Source: Algoriphagus kandeliae (GTDB lineage Bacteria; Bacteroidota; Bacteroidia; Cytophagales; Cyclobacteriaceae). From it: a DNA stretch of 64,000 nt. The position numbers and the translations under genes were made by a program. The DNA lies in NCBI RefSeq assembly GCF_004571135.1, contig NZ_SPSB01000001.1:124001-188000 (forward strand), in the 5' to 3' direction. Of this stretch, positions 16,448 to 25,723 are shown in pieces (the first letter of the stretch is position 1; every line of letters starts with the position of its first letter). The notes under the pieces were generated by a model. The model was not told the DNA's origin, made no database searches, and saw only the letters and a program-made list of their open reading frames with translations.

Positions 16448-17883
16448 GCTTAAAAACCAAAACCCTACATGGTTTTTTTTGGAGTCTCACACAGCAGTTT
16501 GGGGTTCAGTTAACCATGATTTTGGTTACCATTTTTTTGGCTAGGATACTGGAGCCTGCAGATTTCGGTCTTATTGGAATGCTTGCGGTATTTATGGCAT
16601 TGGGAAACAGCTTGATTGATGCAGGGATGACTTCGAGTTTGATTCGAACCAAGGATGCAGATCAAAGGGATTTTTCAACCGTTTTTTTTATCAATCTTGC
16701 GGTTGGGGTTTTGGTCTACCTTGCTATGGTATTTAGTGCTGGGCTTATCAGTGAATTCTTTAATCAACCAGCTTTAAAAGCTATCATCAAAGTCTATTGT
16801 TTGACATTTCTTATTTATCCGTTTTCTGCAGTTCAGCGCACCCGGTTGGTGAAGAATATGGATTTTAAAACTGAATTGAAGATCACTATCCCTTCAACGA
16901 TAGTTGGGGGACTATTGGGATTGGTTTTGGCATTTCAAGGATTTGGAGTCTGGGCTTTGGTGGGAATGAATTTGGCTCAAAATTTACTTTTGAGTGTGCA
17001 ATTTTGGGTGTATTCCAACTGGAGGCCATCGTGGGTGATTGATTGGGAAAGATTTAAATATCATTTTGGTTATGGGGCCAAATTGACACTCGCAGGAGTG
17101 ATTAATTCCGTTTTCTCGAACATTTACCATTTGGTAATAGGAAAGTTTTTTCCAGTTACTCAATTGGGGTATTATACCAAAGCAGATTCGCTAAAGCAGA
17201 TTCCGGTAAAGAATATTTCCAATACCCTATCTAAAGTTACTTTTCCCATGTTCTCAGAAATTCAAGATGATGATGAGAAATTAAAAGTGGCCTACAAGCG
17301 CATCATGCAGCAAGTTTTGTTTTGGCTTACCCCAGTTATGGCACTTTCAGCAGTCTTAGCTGAGCCCCTATTCCGAATTGTCCTTACTGAAAAATGGATT
17401 CCTGCAGTCCCATACTTTCAGATTTTATGTTTTATCGGGTTGATGTTTCCCATTCACTCATACAATCTCAATATTCTCAAAGTGAAAGGAAGGAGTGATC
17501 TTTTTCTGAAGTTGGAAATTATCAAAAAATCATTAACCGTTGTAGGTATAATTATTGCGCTACCATATGGTATATTCGCATTACTTTGGACACAAGTGAT
17601 TTTGAATCTAGTCGCTTTTGGTATCAATTCATTTTATAGCGGAAGGTTTATTGGCTATAATGTTTGGAGTCAGTTAAGGGATATCCTGCCGATTTTTCTG
17701 ATTGGAGGGGTAGCAGCAATAGGGGGTTGGTTCGTAAAAGGAAGTATTGGAAATTTCCCCGCTGTTGATTGGATCCAACTGATAGGCGGTGGGTTGATCG
17801 GAATTATGATTTATTTTCTAATTTCTTGGGGTGCCAAATCTGAACCTTTTGTTGATTTTCGAAAAATTATTTTAAAAAAATGA
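16444..17883 (+). CDS. Wzx/WzxC-type polysaccharide flippase
   Basis: A 479-residue inner-membrane protein of the MOP/PST superfamily that would flip undecaprenyl-linked repeat units. It starts with the family-typical TLHGFFWSLTQQFGVQLTMILVTIFLARILEPADFGLIGML and shows about 12-14 transmembrane helices across its length. YYTKADSLKQIPVKNISNTLSKVTFPMFSEIQDD is a strong match to the WzxC/colanic-acid flippase branch. It overlaps its neighbours on both sides by four bases, within a tightly packed operon. Two runs of eight Ts near the 5' end (16473-16480 and 16682-16689) are possible slippage sites. Confidence 0.93.
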   Translation: MSLKTKTLHGFFWSLTQQFGVQLTMILVTIFLARILEPADFGLIGMLAVFMALGNSLIDAGMTSSLIRTKDADQRDFSTVFFINLAVGVLVYLAMVFSAGLISEFFNQPALKAIIKVYCLTFLIYPFSAVQRTRLVKNMDFKTELKITIPSTIVGGLLGLVLAFQGFGVWALVGMNLAQNLLLSVQFWVYSNWRPSWVIDWERFKYHFGYGAKLTLAGVINSVFSNIYHLVIGKFFPVTQLGYYTKADSLKQIPVKNISNTLSKVTFPMFSEIQDDDEKLKVAYKRIMQQVLFWLTPVMALSAVLAEPLFRIVLTEKWIPAVPYFQILCFIGLMFPIHSYNLNILKVKGRSDLFLKLEIIKKSLTVVGIIIALPYGIFALLWTQVILNLVAFGINSFYSGRFIGYNVWSQLRDILPIFLIGGVAAIGGWFVKGSIGNFPAVDWIQLIGGGLIGIMIYFLISWGAKSEPFVDFRKIILKK

Positions 17884-18956
17884 TTCCGGTTACCAAACCC
17901 TATTTACCACCTTTAAAGGATTACCAAGATTACTTGGAGGGAATCTGGAAAAGGCAATGGCTTACAAACAACGGTCCTTTGGTCAATGAGTTGGAATTAA
18001 AAATTGCAGAATTTCTTGATGTAGAAAATTTTCTATACCTCGGAAATGGTACAATTGCTCTTCAAATTGCTATTAAGGCATTGGACCTTAAAGGTGAAAT
18101 AATTACTACACCGTTTTCTTATGTGGCAACGACCTCCAGTATAGTTTGGGAGGGATGTACACCTGTTTTTGTAGATATTGACAAGAAAACACTCAATATT
18201 GACCCGACTAAAATCGAGGGTTCAATAACAGAAAATACGACAGCAATTTTGGCTACGCATGTTTATGGAAATCCATGCGATATTGAAGCAATTGACCAAA
18301 TTGCCAAGAAGCATAATTTAAAAGTTATATATGATGGAGCCCATTGTTTTGGGGTGAATTACAAGGGAAGATCAATTTTTGAATACGGTGATATTTCAAC
18401 AGTAAGCTTCCATGCCACGAAGCTATTTCATACAATCGAGGGAGGGGGAGTATTTACAAAAAATAAAAGACTTCATGATAGAATGAATTTCATGAGGAAT
18501 TTTGGCCACGATGGCCCATATAAATTCAGTGAATTGGGGATCAATGGAAAAAATTCTGAGTTTCATGCTGCCATGGGTTTGGTAAATCTGAAAAAGGTTG
18601 ATGAAATTATTGCAAAGCGAAAATTGCTTTCCGAGCTTTATGATCAAAAGCTGTCCGATTTAAATATTGTTAAGCCTGCATTTCCAAAGCATGCTGATAT
18701 TAATTACGCGTATTACCCTGTTCTATTTGAAAATAGTGATTCAGCGTTAAAATGTTTGGACCGATTGAATAAATCTCAAATTTTTCCAAGAAGATATTTT
18801 TACCCGAGTTTATCAGAGCTTCCGTATATCGCAAAACAAGAATTACCTGTCACTGAAGAAATTTCTTCCAAGGTATTATGCCTTCCTTTATATTATGAAT
18901 TGTCTTTAGAGGAAGTTGATTTGATTTGTAGAATAATCAATTCTATTTATAGATAA
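17880..18956 (+). CDS. DegT/DnrJ/EryC1/StrS aminotransferase
   Basis: A 358-residue PLP-dependent sugar aminotransferase that would convert a nucleotide-linked keto-sugar to an amino sugar. The motifs in order are IPVTKPYLPPL at the start, LGNGTIALQIAIKAL, TPFSYVATTSSIVWEGCTPVFVDID, YDGAHCFGV, and the PLP-lysine in SFHATKLFHTIEGG (Lys181). NFGHDGPYKFSELGINGKNSE is the substrate-loop block of the family. It probably works with the PglD-like acetyltransferase at 15842 to make an N-acylated amino sugar. The nucleotide-sugar 4,6-dehydratase that would feed it is not in the window. It overlaps the flippase gene by four bases. Confidence 0.95.
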   Translation: MIPVTKPYLPPLKDYQDYLEGIWKRQWLTNNGPLVNELELKIAEFLDVENFLYLGNGTIALQIAIKALDLKGEIITTPFSYVATTSSIVWEGCTPVFVDIDKKTLNIDPTKIEGSITENTTAILATHVYGNPCDIEAIDQIAKKHNLKVIYDGAHCFGVNYKGRSIFEYGDISTVSFHATKLFHTIEGGGVFTKNKRLHDRMNFMRNFGHDGPYKFSELGINGKNSEFHAAMGLVNLKKVDEIIAKRKLLSELYDQKLSDLNIVKPAFPKHADINYAYYPVLFENSDSALKCLDRLNKSQIFPRRYFYPSLSELPYIAKQELPVTEEISSKVLCLPLYYELSLEEVDLICRIINSIYR

Positions 18957-18962
18957 GTTGTT

Positions 18963-20075
18963 TTGACTTCAAAATCAATACTTATTTTTTCAGGCAATAA
19001 TCAAAGAGCAATTATTGCTTTCTGTAGGTATGCCAAAATGGAGCAAATCCCTTTTGATATTGTTGCAAATGGAGAAGATGATACAATTTTTCAAACTTCA
19101 TTTTCCGAAAACGTTTTGGCAACAAGATCAAAGAATAGGTTAGATGTAGAGTCAGTCACTTATTTTTATCAAAAAGCAAAACAAAAACGGAATGTAGATC
19201 GGATTTTTATTTTGCCATCTACGGAATTCCTTAATCGTTTTCTACTCAAGAATAGAAAATCGTTTTTGGAAGATGGTGTGGAATTTGGCTTATGTGATGA
19301 GAATACATACGCTTTGGTATCAGATAAACATAAGTTTTCTGAGTTTTGTCGATTAATGGGAATACCAGTTCCTAAAGATTCACTTAAAATTCCAAATAAA
19401 TTCCCATTTGTAATTAAACCAAAACAATACGGTCAAGGACTCTCAAAAATCAATGAAAAGCCAATTTTAGTTTTTTCTAAGAACGATTTGGAAAAAGCTG
19501 ATCACTTGGATAATCTTTCTGACTATTATTTTCAGGAATATATAGATGGTCCTAGTTATTACCTATTATTCCATTTTTCAAGGGGTGGAGAGGTGTCGAT
19601 TTATTCGCAAGAAAATTTAATACAACAGGATGATGGAGCCTCAATGATTTTAGCCAAATCATCTACTATTCATGGCCAGGAAATTGCAAAAATGTTTATC
19701 CAAGCTTTCCAAAAAATTGGATTTTATGGATTAGTGATGGTGGAGGTAAAATTTAATGGCCGCGATTTCATAATGATCGAAGCAAATCCTCGATTATGGG
19801 GACCTTCACAGCTTATTTTGGATTCAAACATGACCTTATTTGATGACTTTTGTTGGGATAATGGCTTGAAAGATTCTAAAGTCAGTAAACCTTACAGGTC
19901 AGAAGTATATTACTTTTGGTCTGGTGGATTAGCTTCAAATTTGAGAAATGGGAAAAATCCCAAGATATATAATTACTCCAAGGATCAATTTTACTTGGAT
20001 TATCACCTGCTGATGGCGAGTGATATATACTTAAAGAATGACACATTAAAAATTTATCTTAATGAACTTAACTGA
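18963..20075 (+). CDS. ATP-grasp ligase
   Basis: A 370-residue ATP-grasp protein (carboxylate-amine ligase type). A stop codon sits nine bases before the first usable start, and no ATG lies nearby, so the TTG at 18963 is the likely start (TSKSILIFSGNNQRAIIAF). The N-terminal pre-ATP-grasp part runs to about residue 115. The ATP-binding lysine region is KFPFVIKPKQYGQG and the hinge is DYYFQEYIDGPSYYL. The Mg-binding end is GLVMVEVKFNGRDFIMIEANPRLWGPSQ with the expected Glu and Glu-x-Asn. Such enzymes join a carboxylate to an amine. In this cluster it could attach an amino acid to a sugar, but the substrate is inferred only. It overlaps the methyltransferase gene by 14 bases. Confidence 0.88.
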   Translation: MTSKSILIFSGNNQRAIIAFCRYAKMEQIPFDIVANGEDDTIFQTSFSENVLATRSKNRLDVESVTYFYQKAKQKRNVDRIFILPSTEFLNRFLLKNRKSFLEDGVEFGLCDENTYALVSDKHKFSEFCRLMGIPVPKDSLKIPNKFPFVIKPKQYGQGLSKINEKPILVFSKNDLEKADHLDNLSDYYFQEYIDGPSYYLLFHFSRGGEVSIYSQENLIQQDDGASMILAKSSTIHGQEIAKMFIQAFQKIGFYGLVMVEVKFNGRDFIMIEANPRLWGPSQLILDSNMTLFDDFCWDNGLKDSKVSKPYRSEVYYFWSGGLASNLRNGKNPKIYNYSKDQFYLDYHLLMASDIYLKNDTLKIYLNELN

Positions 20076-20826
20076 AAGAGATATATTGGTTGATTTGTAT
20101 CAAAAGAATAGCAAGCATTCAGGATATCAAATTTTGCCAAAAGCTCTAAAATCTTTTATCCATCAGGATGTAAAACAATTTATTTCAAGGTTTGAGCAGG
20201 AAAGGCTTGATTGGGTTACAAGTCAAATTTCCTTTTCAGGTAAACGTGTGGTTGATATCGGTGGGAATACAGGTTTTTTTACTTTTGAAGCAATGGATCT
20301 AGGTGCTGAAGAAGTAATCTACATTGAAGGCAATGCCAACCATGCTCAATTTGTCTCCAAAGCTAAAGAGCTTTTGGGACTCAATATTCAGGTAAAAAAC
20401 AAATACTTTGATTTTCAAACTGATCTTGAAAATGATCATGTAGATGTTGTTTTGCTCTTTAATGTGATCCACCATTTAGGTGATGATTTTGGAGATCAGA
20501 GTTTTTCAAAAGAGGAAGCTTTAGAAAAAATGAAAGAGGCTATCAATTACTTTTCAGATAAAACCAACCTTATGGTTTTGCAAATGGGTTTTTGCTGGAA
20601 AGGTGATCGGAATGAGCTTCTTTTTAAAGATGGAACTAAGTCCGAAATGATTGATTTTGTTAAATCAGCGGTAGATGGAAATTGGGTTATTCAATCAATA
20701 GGAGTTCCAGAGGAAATCGGAGGATTAACTGAATATAAAGAGTTGTCCACTGAAAACATCCAAAGGAATGATTCTTTAGGCGAGTTTAGAAATAGACCAA
20801 TTTTTATTTTGAAAAGTAAAGGGTAA
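20062..20826 (+). CDS. class I SAM-dependent methyltransferase
   Basis: A 254-residue protein with a class I methyltransferase core. Motif I is VVDIGGNTGFF (residues 63-73), followed by the acidic end of strand 2 (VIYIEGNANHAQFV), and motif IV is VVLLFNVIHHLGDDFG. The N-terminal 60 residues look helical and may recognise the substrate. It overlaps the ATP-grasp gene by 14 bases and the following GT2 gene by one base, so it belongs to the same operon. A likely role is methylation of a sugar or of a sugar substituent, but the sequence does not name the acceptor. Confidence 0.88.
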   Translation: MNLTERDILVDLYQKNSKHSGYQILPKALKSFIHQDVKQFISRFEQERLDWVTSQISFSGKRVVDIGGNTGFFTFEAMDLGAEEVIYIEGNANHAQFVSKAKELLGLNIQVKNKYFDFQTDLENDHVDVVLLFNVIHHLGDDFGDQSFSKEEALEKMKEAINYFSDKTNLMVLQMGFCWKGDRNELLFKDGTKSEMIDFVKSAVDGNWVIQSIGVPEEIGGLTEYKELSTENIQRNDSLGEFRNRPIFILKSKG

Positions 20827-21749
20827 TGAGTGATAAGCCTTTGGTTTCTGTGTCTTGTATTACTTACAATCATTTTCCGTATATAAGACAATGTTTTGAG
20901 GGGATTTTAAAACAAAAAGTAAATTTTAGGTTTGAAATAATTGTATATGATGATGCTTCCAATGATGGAACCTCAGACGTGATAAGGGAATTTGAATCAA
21001 AATATCCTAGCACCTTTAAGGTTTTAATTCAAGAAGAAAATCAATATTCTAAAGGTGTAAGAGGGATAGCTGTAAGGTATAATTTTCCAAGGTGTGAAGG
21101 GAAATATATTGCTTTTTGTGAAGGGGATGACTTTTGGACTGACCCATATAAACTCCAAAAACAGGTAGATTTTTTAGAGGCTAATCCAAGTTATTCTACA
21201 TGTTGTACTAATTATTCAGAAGTTGATGAGGATGGAAAAATTTTAAAAACTAATGCTTGGGATGGAATAAGATTATCCTCAATTATTTCTCACGAAGTAA
21301 TTTTAGAAAAATATAAGCCTAAAATCCTCACAACTTTATTTAGAAAAGAGGCCTTTAAAAAAGGATTTCCAGAAATATTCTTCGAAGTGTTCAATGCGGA
21401 TAATTTTTTAAGCGCTTTAGCTACTGAACACGGACCTGTCGGATTTTTAAATTTTAACTCAGGTTGTTACCGAATACATAATAGTGGTATTTGGTCAGGG
21501 AAAAATTTGATACAACAATTTGAAAATCAATTGGATACATTTGAAAAAATGAAGCTATATTTTTTGAAAGATTTTCAGCAAATAGCTATTTCAAATAGGA
21601 TTTACCATATCAGGAGAAGACTTTCAAGATTATATGCAAAAGAAAAGGATTTTGGTAAGAGTCTTTCACAAATGAAACATATGGTAAAAGTAAACCCAAT
21701 TGATTCTTCAAAGGTGTTTTTGGGAAATTTGATAGCCCCTTTTCGCTAG
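20826..21749 (+). CDS. GT2 family glycosyltransferase
   Basis: A 307-residue GT-A glycosyltransferase. The nucleotide-binding start is VSVSCITYNHFPYIRQCFEGILKQ, the first acidic pair is IVYDDASNDGTSDVI, and the metal-binding motif is CEGDDFWTDPYKLQKQ. This variant (YNHFPYIRQ, then GDDFWTDP) is common in bacterial polysaccharide loci. No membrane helix is seen, so it should act at the cytoplasmic face on a lipid-linked sugar. The start codon overlaps the stop of the methyltransferase gene (TAATG). Confidence 0.93.
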   Translation: MSDKPLVSVSCITYNHFPYIRQCFEGILKQKVNFRFEIIVYDDASNDGTSDVIREFESKYPSTFKVLIQEENQYSKGVRGIAVRYNFPRCEGKYIAFCEGDDFWTDPYKLQKQVDFLEANPSYSTCCTNYSEVDEDGKILKTNAWDGIRLSSIISHEVILEKYKPKILTTLFRKEAFKKGFPEIFFEVFNADNFLSALATEHGPVGFLNFNSGCYRIHNSGIWSGKNLIQQFENQLDTFEKMKLYFLKDFQQIAISNRIYHIRRRLSRLYAKEKDFGKSLSQMKHMVKVNPIDSSKVFLGNLIAPFR

Positions 21750-21758
21750 GATTTATTG

Positions 21759-22841
21759 ATGAATACGGAAGAATTACTTGTTACATCCAGCTGGTCCGCC
21801 CTTTCCAAACAGAATTCTGATGGTTCTTTTCAGCCTGGGCATAATGGCCCTTATAAAGATCCTGAAACACCCGTAAGAAATACCTCTCATTGGTTGATTT
21901 CTTTTTTGAAATCCCATGAGTTGAGCGGAGAAAAGAAATTCAAAGAAGCAGCAGAAAAATGCTTGGGTTATTTGATGTCAGAGGAGGCTAGGCCCATGAA
22001 AGCTACCTTTTGGCATCGGAAAAATCCCAAAAAAGACTTTGCTAATGGCCTAATGGGACAAGCTTGGACCTTGGAGGCATTGGAGTATGCCTATCGATTT
22101 TTTGGAGACGATCAGCTAATTCAAGTAGCTTCAGATGTCTTTAAGCTTCATCCTTATTCAACGAGGCACAAGGCCTGGGAAACCGTCAACGTAGATGGAA
22201 GTATCAGAGGATTTGATCCGACTTTTAATCATCAACTTTGGTTTGCTGCATCAGGAAATCTAGTGGCACAACATGGAGATCAGGATATGCAATCGCAAAT
22301 CCTTGATTTTTTGAACGCGTTGCAGGATACCATGAAAGTGTATCCTGACGGTGTCATTATGCATCATCCAACTGGTTATCAAAAAGTGGGAAGGAAGGCT
22401 TTATTTTTTGAAAGGTATCGCGAGTTTAGGACTCCTAAAAACCAAAAAGAATACACTTATTTAAAATCAGTTGGGTATCATGGATTCAATTTGTATGCCT
22501 TAGGCTTGATTCATAATGTTTACCCTGAATTGCAGTTTTTTAAGTCTTCTTTATTTAAGTCCATGGTTAAAGCGATTGGAACAGTCTCTTTCAAAAGCAG
22601 TCTTTCCAAATCTCCATACAGCTATAATTACAATCCACCCGGTTTTGAATTAGGTTTTGCCCTACAAAAGTTTGGAGATCCGGCAAAAGCCCAGTTTTTT
22701 CTTTCCGAAGATTTCAAAAGATCCTATTCTTCGGAAGCTAAGCAATGGGGGCTTTTGAATCCTATCGATCCTTTGACTGCTGCTGCAAGGGTTTATGAGT
22801 CGTATCAACTTTCAAAAGTTGAGAAAAAGCTTGATGAATAA
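21759..22841 (+). CDS. predicted all-alpha carbohydrate-active protein, unknown
   Basis: A 360-residue soluble protein that I do not recognise firmly. A TTG immediately precedes the ATG I chose at 21759. The sequence is mainly helical and rich in Trp, His and Tyr (TSHWLISFLKSHEL, ATFWHRKNPKKDFANGLMGQAWTLEAL, DPTFNHQLWFAASGN, YHGFNLYALGLIHN). This resembles alpha/alpha-toroid proteins such as GH88-like or AglQ-type proteins of polysaccharide clusters. There is no signal peptide, so a cytoplasmic role in repeat-unit synthesis or quality control is possible. It lies between two GT2 genes, nine bases after the first. Confidence 0.7.
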   Translation: MNTEELLVTSSWSALSKQNSDGSFQPGHNGPYKDPETPVRNTSHWLISFLKSHELSGEKKFKEAAEKCLGYLMSEEARPMKATFWHRKNPKKDFANGLMGQAWTLEALEYAYRFFGDDQLIQVASDVFKLHPYSTRHKAWETVNVDGSIRGFDPTFNHQLWFAASGNLVAQHGDQDMQSQILDFLNALQDTMKVYPDGVIMHHPTGYQKVGRKALFFERYREFRTPKNQKEYTYLKSVGYHGFNLYALGLIHNVYPELQFFKSSLFKSMVKAIGTVSFKSSLSKSPYSYNYNPPGFELGFALQKFGDPAKAQFFLSEDFKRSYSSEAKQWGLLNPIDPLTAAARVYESYQLSKVEKKLDE

Positions 22842-23709
22842 GCAACCGTTTGTTTCTATAATTATCCCAACCTATCGGGAGTGGCATTTGCTACCGACCT
22901 GTTTGGAGGCCTTAATAAATCAGACCTATTCACAAGATCAGATTGAAATCATCGTAGTGAATAACGATCCGGAAACCGTTCCTCCATCAGATGTTGATTG
23001 GGCTGAAAATGTGAGAATACTTACTCAACCAAAGCCCGGTTCTTATGCTGCCAGAAATTTAGGACTTGATCACGCTAAGGGAGAATATATTGCTTTTACC
23101 GACTCGGATTGTATACCCGTTCCTGAATGGTTAGCGGAAGGGATTGGTTTATTGGATCAAGGATTTGATTTAGTGGGAGGGAAGATGGAGTTTTTCAAAC
23201 CCAAAGGCGGAGATCATCAGGCTTTTTTGTTTGAAAGTCGCTTTTCATTTAGGCAAGACCGAAATGTCTTGCAGAATAAGCAAAGCATTACAGCCAATCT
23301 CTTTGTTAAAAGAAAGGTTTTTGATCAGGTCGGTCTCTTCGATCAAAGTCTGATGTCTGGTGGAGATTATGAGTGGACTAAGCGTGCTACTGATGCAGGG
23401 AATACCATTGCTTATGCTGAAAAAGCTATTGTGAAACACCCCTCTAGGAAAAGTTTTCAGGCTTTGATAAAGAAAAAGCGACGCACCTCAGGGGGAATGT
23501 ATTATAGTTTTTTCAAGGATTTTTCCACATTCAGGAAATTACAATTTACGCTTTGGATACTCCGACCACCAGTCACGATTTTTGGATTCAAAGGATTGAG
23601 TTGGAAGGAAAAACTCAGTCTTTTCCGAGCTAGATGGTATTTGGAATGGGTTGGAGTTAAGGAGATGGCAAACTTACATTTAGGAAAAAAAAATGCAATC
23701 AGGGAATAG
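22834..23709 (+). CDS. GT2 family glycosyltransferase
   Basis: A 291-residue GT-A transferase. I chose the ATG at 22834, which gives NKQPFVSIIIPTYREWHLL and an eight-base overlap with the previous gene; an ATG at 22795 would add 13 residues with no match to the family. Acidic motifs are IIVVNNDPETVPPSDVDW and FTDSDCIPVPEWLAEG, and the acceptor-side block is GGDYEWTKRATDAG. The C-terminal region is basic and partly hydrophobic (TLWILRPPVTIFGF), which suggests membrane association. An A9 run at 23695-23703 lies close to the 3' end. Confidence 0.92.
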   Translation: MNKQPFVSIIIPTYREWHLLPTCLEALINQTYSQDQIEIIVVNNDPETVPPSDVDWAENVRILTQPKPGSYAARNLGLDHAKGEYIAFTDSDCIPVPEWLAEGIGLLDQGFDLVGGKMEFFKPKGGDHQAFLFESRFSFRQDRNVLQNKQSITANLFVKRKVFDQVGLFDQSLMSGGDYEWTKRATDAGNTIAYAEKAIVKHPSRKSFQALIKKKRRTSGGMYYSFFKDFSTFRKLQFTLWILRPPVTIFGFKGLSWKEKLSLFRARWYLEWVGVKEMANLHLGKKNAIRE

Positions 23710-24666
23710 ATGTTTAGCATAATCTGCCCGGTTCACAATAAGGAAAAAGAGCTGAAGGAAACGCTGGATTCTGTTTTTGCCCAAGAATTTCAGGATTTCC
23801 AATTAGTTCTGATCGAAAATGCTTCTATAGATAATTCCTTAGAAGTGATTCAATCTTACATGGATGAGCGAATCCATTTGATTCAAGCAGGAAAGATAGG
23901 GCCAGGTGCAGCTCGAAATCTAGGTGTAAAGGCTGCCAAATATCCGTGGATAGCTTTTTTGGATGCAGATGATGTATGGGAAAAATATCACCTGCAAAAC
24001 TTGAAAAAAGCGATAGATTCGAATCCAAATAAATATTTCTTTTCCACTGCCTGGGAAATATGGTCAAGTGAGGAGAAAAGGCAAGCTCCAATTCAGGCTG
24101 TTTTCGGAAAGAGTGAAGGTTTTATTCCGTTGTCTGAGGTTTTAAATTTGAACCTTCTGAATTCTCCACCTTTTTGGACTTCTGCAATTGCTGTATCTAA
24201 GGAAGCTTTTGATTCCGTGGAAGGATTTCCAGAATCCTTACCTGCTCACGGTGAAGATGTGAGTCTTTGGGCGAAGCTGCTTGATAAGCAGCAGGGGATT
24301 TATTTTATCAATAAGCCAAGTGCCAAATATCGAATTGATAGTGAAAGCATGACTTCAAAGAGCTTTTTTTCCGGTCAGGTTTACCAGGTAAGTTTTCCAG
24401 GCCACATATTTTCTGCGGTTAAAAAAATTATTGAAGAAGTAAAAGATCCCACATTGGAATTGTTGTGGAAGAAGTTTGCCAATAAATATCAGTTTTCGGC
24501 ATTTTCTAAAGCACTTATTGCAGGAACATTCCAAAAGGAGGATGTTCAATTTCTTTATCCAGAAACAGATCTAAAATCTAGGTCGGTGCAAATTCTCCTT
24601 AGAAATAGTTTACTTAGGGGAATTTTCAAGTCATACCTAATAAAAAACCAACGATTCCATGGCTAA
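23710..24666 (+). CDS. GT2 family glycosyltransferase
   Basis: A 318-residue GT-A transferase that begins directly after the stop of the preceding gene. The start is FSIICPVHNKEKELKETLDSVFAQ, the first acidic site is LIENASIDNSLEVIQSY, and the metal-binding motif is FLDADDVWEKYHL. The acceptor-side Glu-Asp pair is in HGEDVSLWAKLL. GPGAARNLGVKAA is the typical turn before the DAD motif. It overlaps the Wzz-like gene by eight bases. Donor and acceptor sugars cannot be told from the sequence. Confidence 0.93.
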   Translation: MFSIICPVHNKEKELKETLDSVFAQEFQDFQLVLIENASIDNSLEVIQSYMDERIHLIQAGKIGPGAARNLGVKAAKYPWIAFLDADDVWEKYHLQNLKKAIDSNPNKYFFSTAWEIWSSEEKRQAPIQAVFGKSEGFIPLSEVLNLNLLNSPPFWTSAIAVSKEAFDSVEGFPESLPAHGEDVSLWAKLLDKQQGIYFINKPSAKYRIDSESMTSKSFFSGQVYQVSFPGHIFSAVKKIIEEVKDPTLELLWKKFANKYQFSAFSKALIAGTFQKEDVQFLYPETDLKSRSVQILLRNSLLRGIFKSYLIKNQRFHG

Positions 24667-25723
24667 TGAAACCATCGATATCGGAGATTTGATCCGCTTT
24701 TTTTCTAATCAGAAGAAAAGATTTTTAACGGCTATACTTGCCCTGCTGGGACTTGGTTTGGTGGTAATTCTTCTGACAAGAAATCATTACAGTTCCAACC
24801 TAAAATTTATTGCTCAAAGCAGCTCCTCTTCCAATAATTTGATGAGGCAATTAGGAGGATTGTCAGGTTTGAATCTTGGGGGAATGAATGGAGGACAGGA
24901 AATAGGCTCAATCTCTCCACAATTGTATCAAGAGATTATTTATAGTTACCCATTTCTTTGGAAGCTAAGTCAAAAGACTATTGAATTAGACGGTAAAAAT
25001 CAAAAACTAGGTCTTTTTGTAGAAGAAAATAGAAGACCCTCTATTCCTTCCTTGATAAAGAAATACACCATCGGGCTTCCGAATGTATTGTTTGGCGAGG
25101 ATCCTCCTCCTTTGGATTTAGAAACTGAATTACAGGATTCCTTAATCTTTTTAAGAAGGGAATTAGTACCGATGTTTAATGAGTATCGTAAGATCATCAC
25201 CCTCACGAATGATGCAAAGACTGGGACAATAACCCTAGAAGTTGAGACGCTTTCGCCAGAAGTGTCTGCTCAGGTGGCTGTTTTTGTTTTTGAATTGCTT
25301 TCCGAATATGTCATTGAGTATAAAACGGAAAAGGCTATTCAAAATTTGAATTTTATCCAAGAGCGCTATGAGGAAGCTCAGGAGAAATTTTATCAAACCC
25401 AGAATAATTTATCTGTATTCAGGGATAGGAATCAGAATTTGAGCTTTTCTTCTGCAAGAGCTCAAGAAGAGCGTTTACAGGCTGAATATAACCTAGCAAG
25501 TAACCTTTATAATAACCTGGCTGTGCAGCTAGATCAAGCTAAAATCAAGGTTCAAGAGGATATTCCACAACTTACAATTATTAATCCCCCAGTAGTTTCT
25601 TACCAAGTATCCAAACCCAATATTCCATTGATTTTGGCTTTGTCTGTCTTTTTGGGATTGTTACTTGGTTTTGTGAGGGTATTGGTAGCTTATTTCAAAA
25701 TTCAATTTGACAAGTCTAGCTAA
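24659..25723 (+). CDS. Wzz-type polysaccharide chain-length determinant
   Basis: A 354-residue polysaccharide co-polymerase of the Wzz type with no kinase domain. A short cytoplasmic start (ETIDIGDLIRFFSNQKKR) leads into transmembrane helix 1 (about residues 22-39). A long periplasmic part follows, with a Gly-rich stretch near residue 60-80 and a coiled-coil segment (about 230-290, NFIQERYEEAQEKFYQTQNNLSV). The motif NPPVVSYQVSKPNIP then precedes transmembrane helix 2 (about 323-346). It would set the chain length made by the Wzy-like protein encoded just downstream, with which it overlaps by 17 bases. Confidence 0.9.
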   Translation: MANETIDIGDLIRFFSNQKKRFLTAILALLGLGLVVILLTRNHYSSNLKFIAQSSSSSNNLMRQLGGLSGLNLGGMNGGQEIGSISPQLYQEIIYSYPFLWKLSQKTIELDGKNQKLGLFVEENRRPSIPSLIKKYTIGLPNVLFGEDPPPLDLETELQDSLIFLRRELVPMFNEYRKIITLTNDAKTGTITLEVETLSPEVSAQVAVFVFELLSEYVIEYKTEKAIQNLNFIQERYEEAQEKFYQTQNNLSVFRDRNQNLSFSSARAQEERLQAEYNLASNLYNNLAVQLDQAKIKVQEDIPQLTIINPPVVSYQVSKPNIPLILALSVFLGLLLGFVRVLVAYFKIQFDKSS

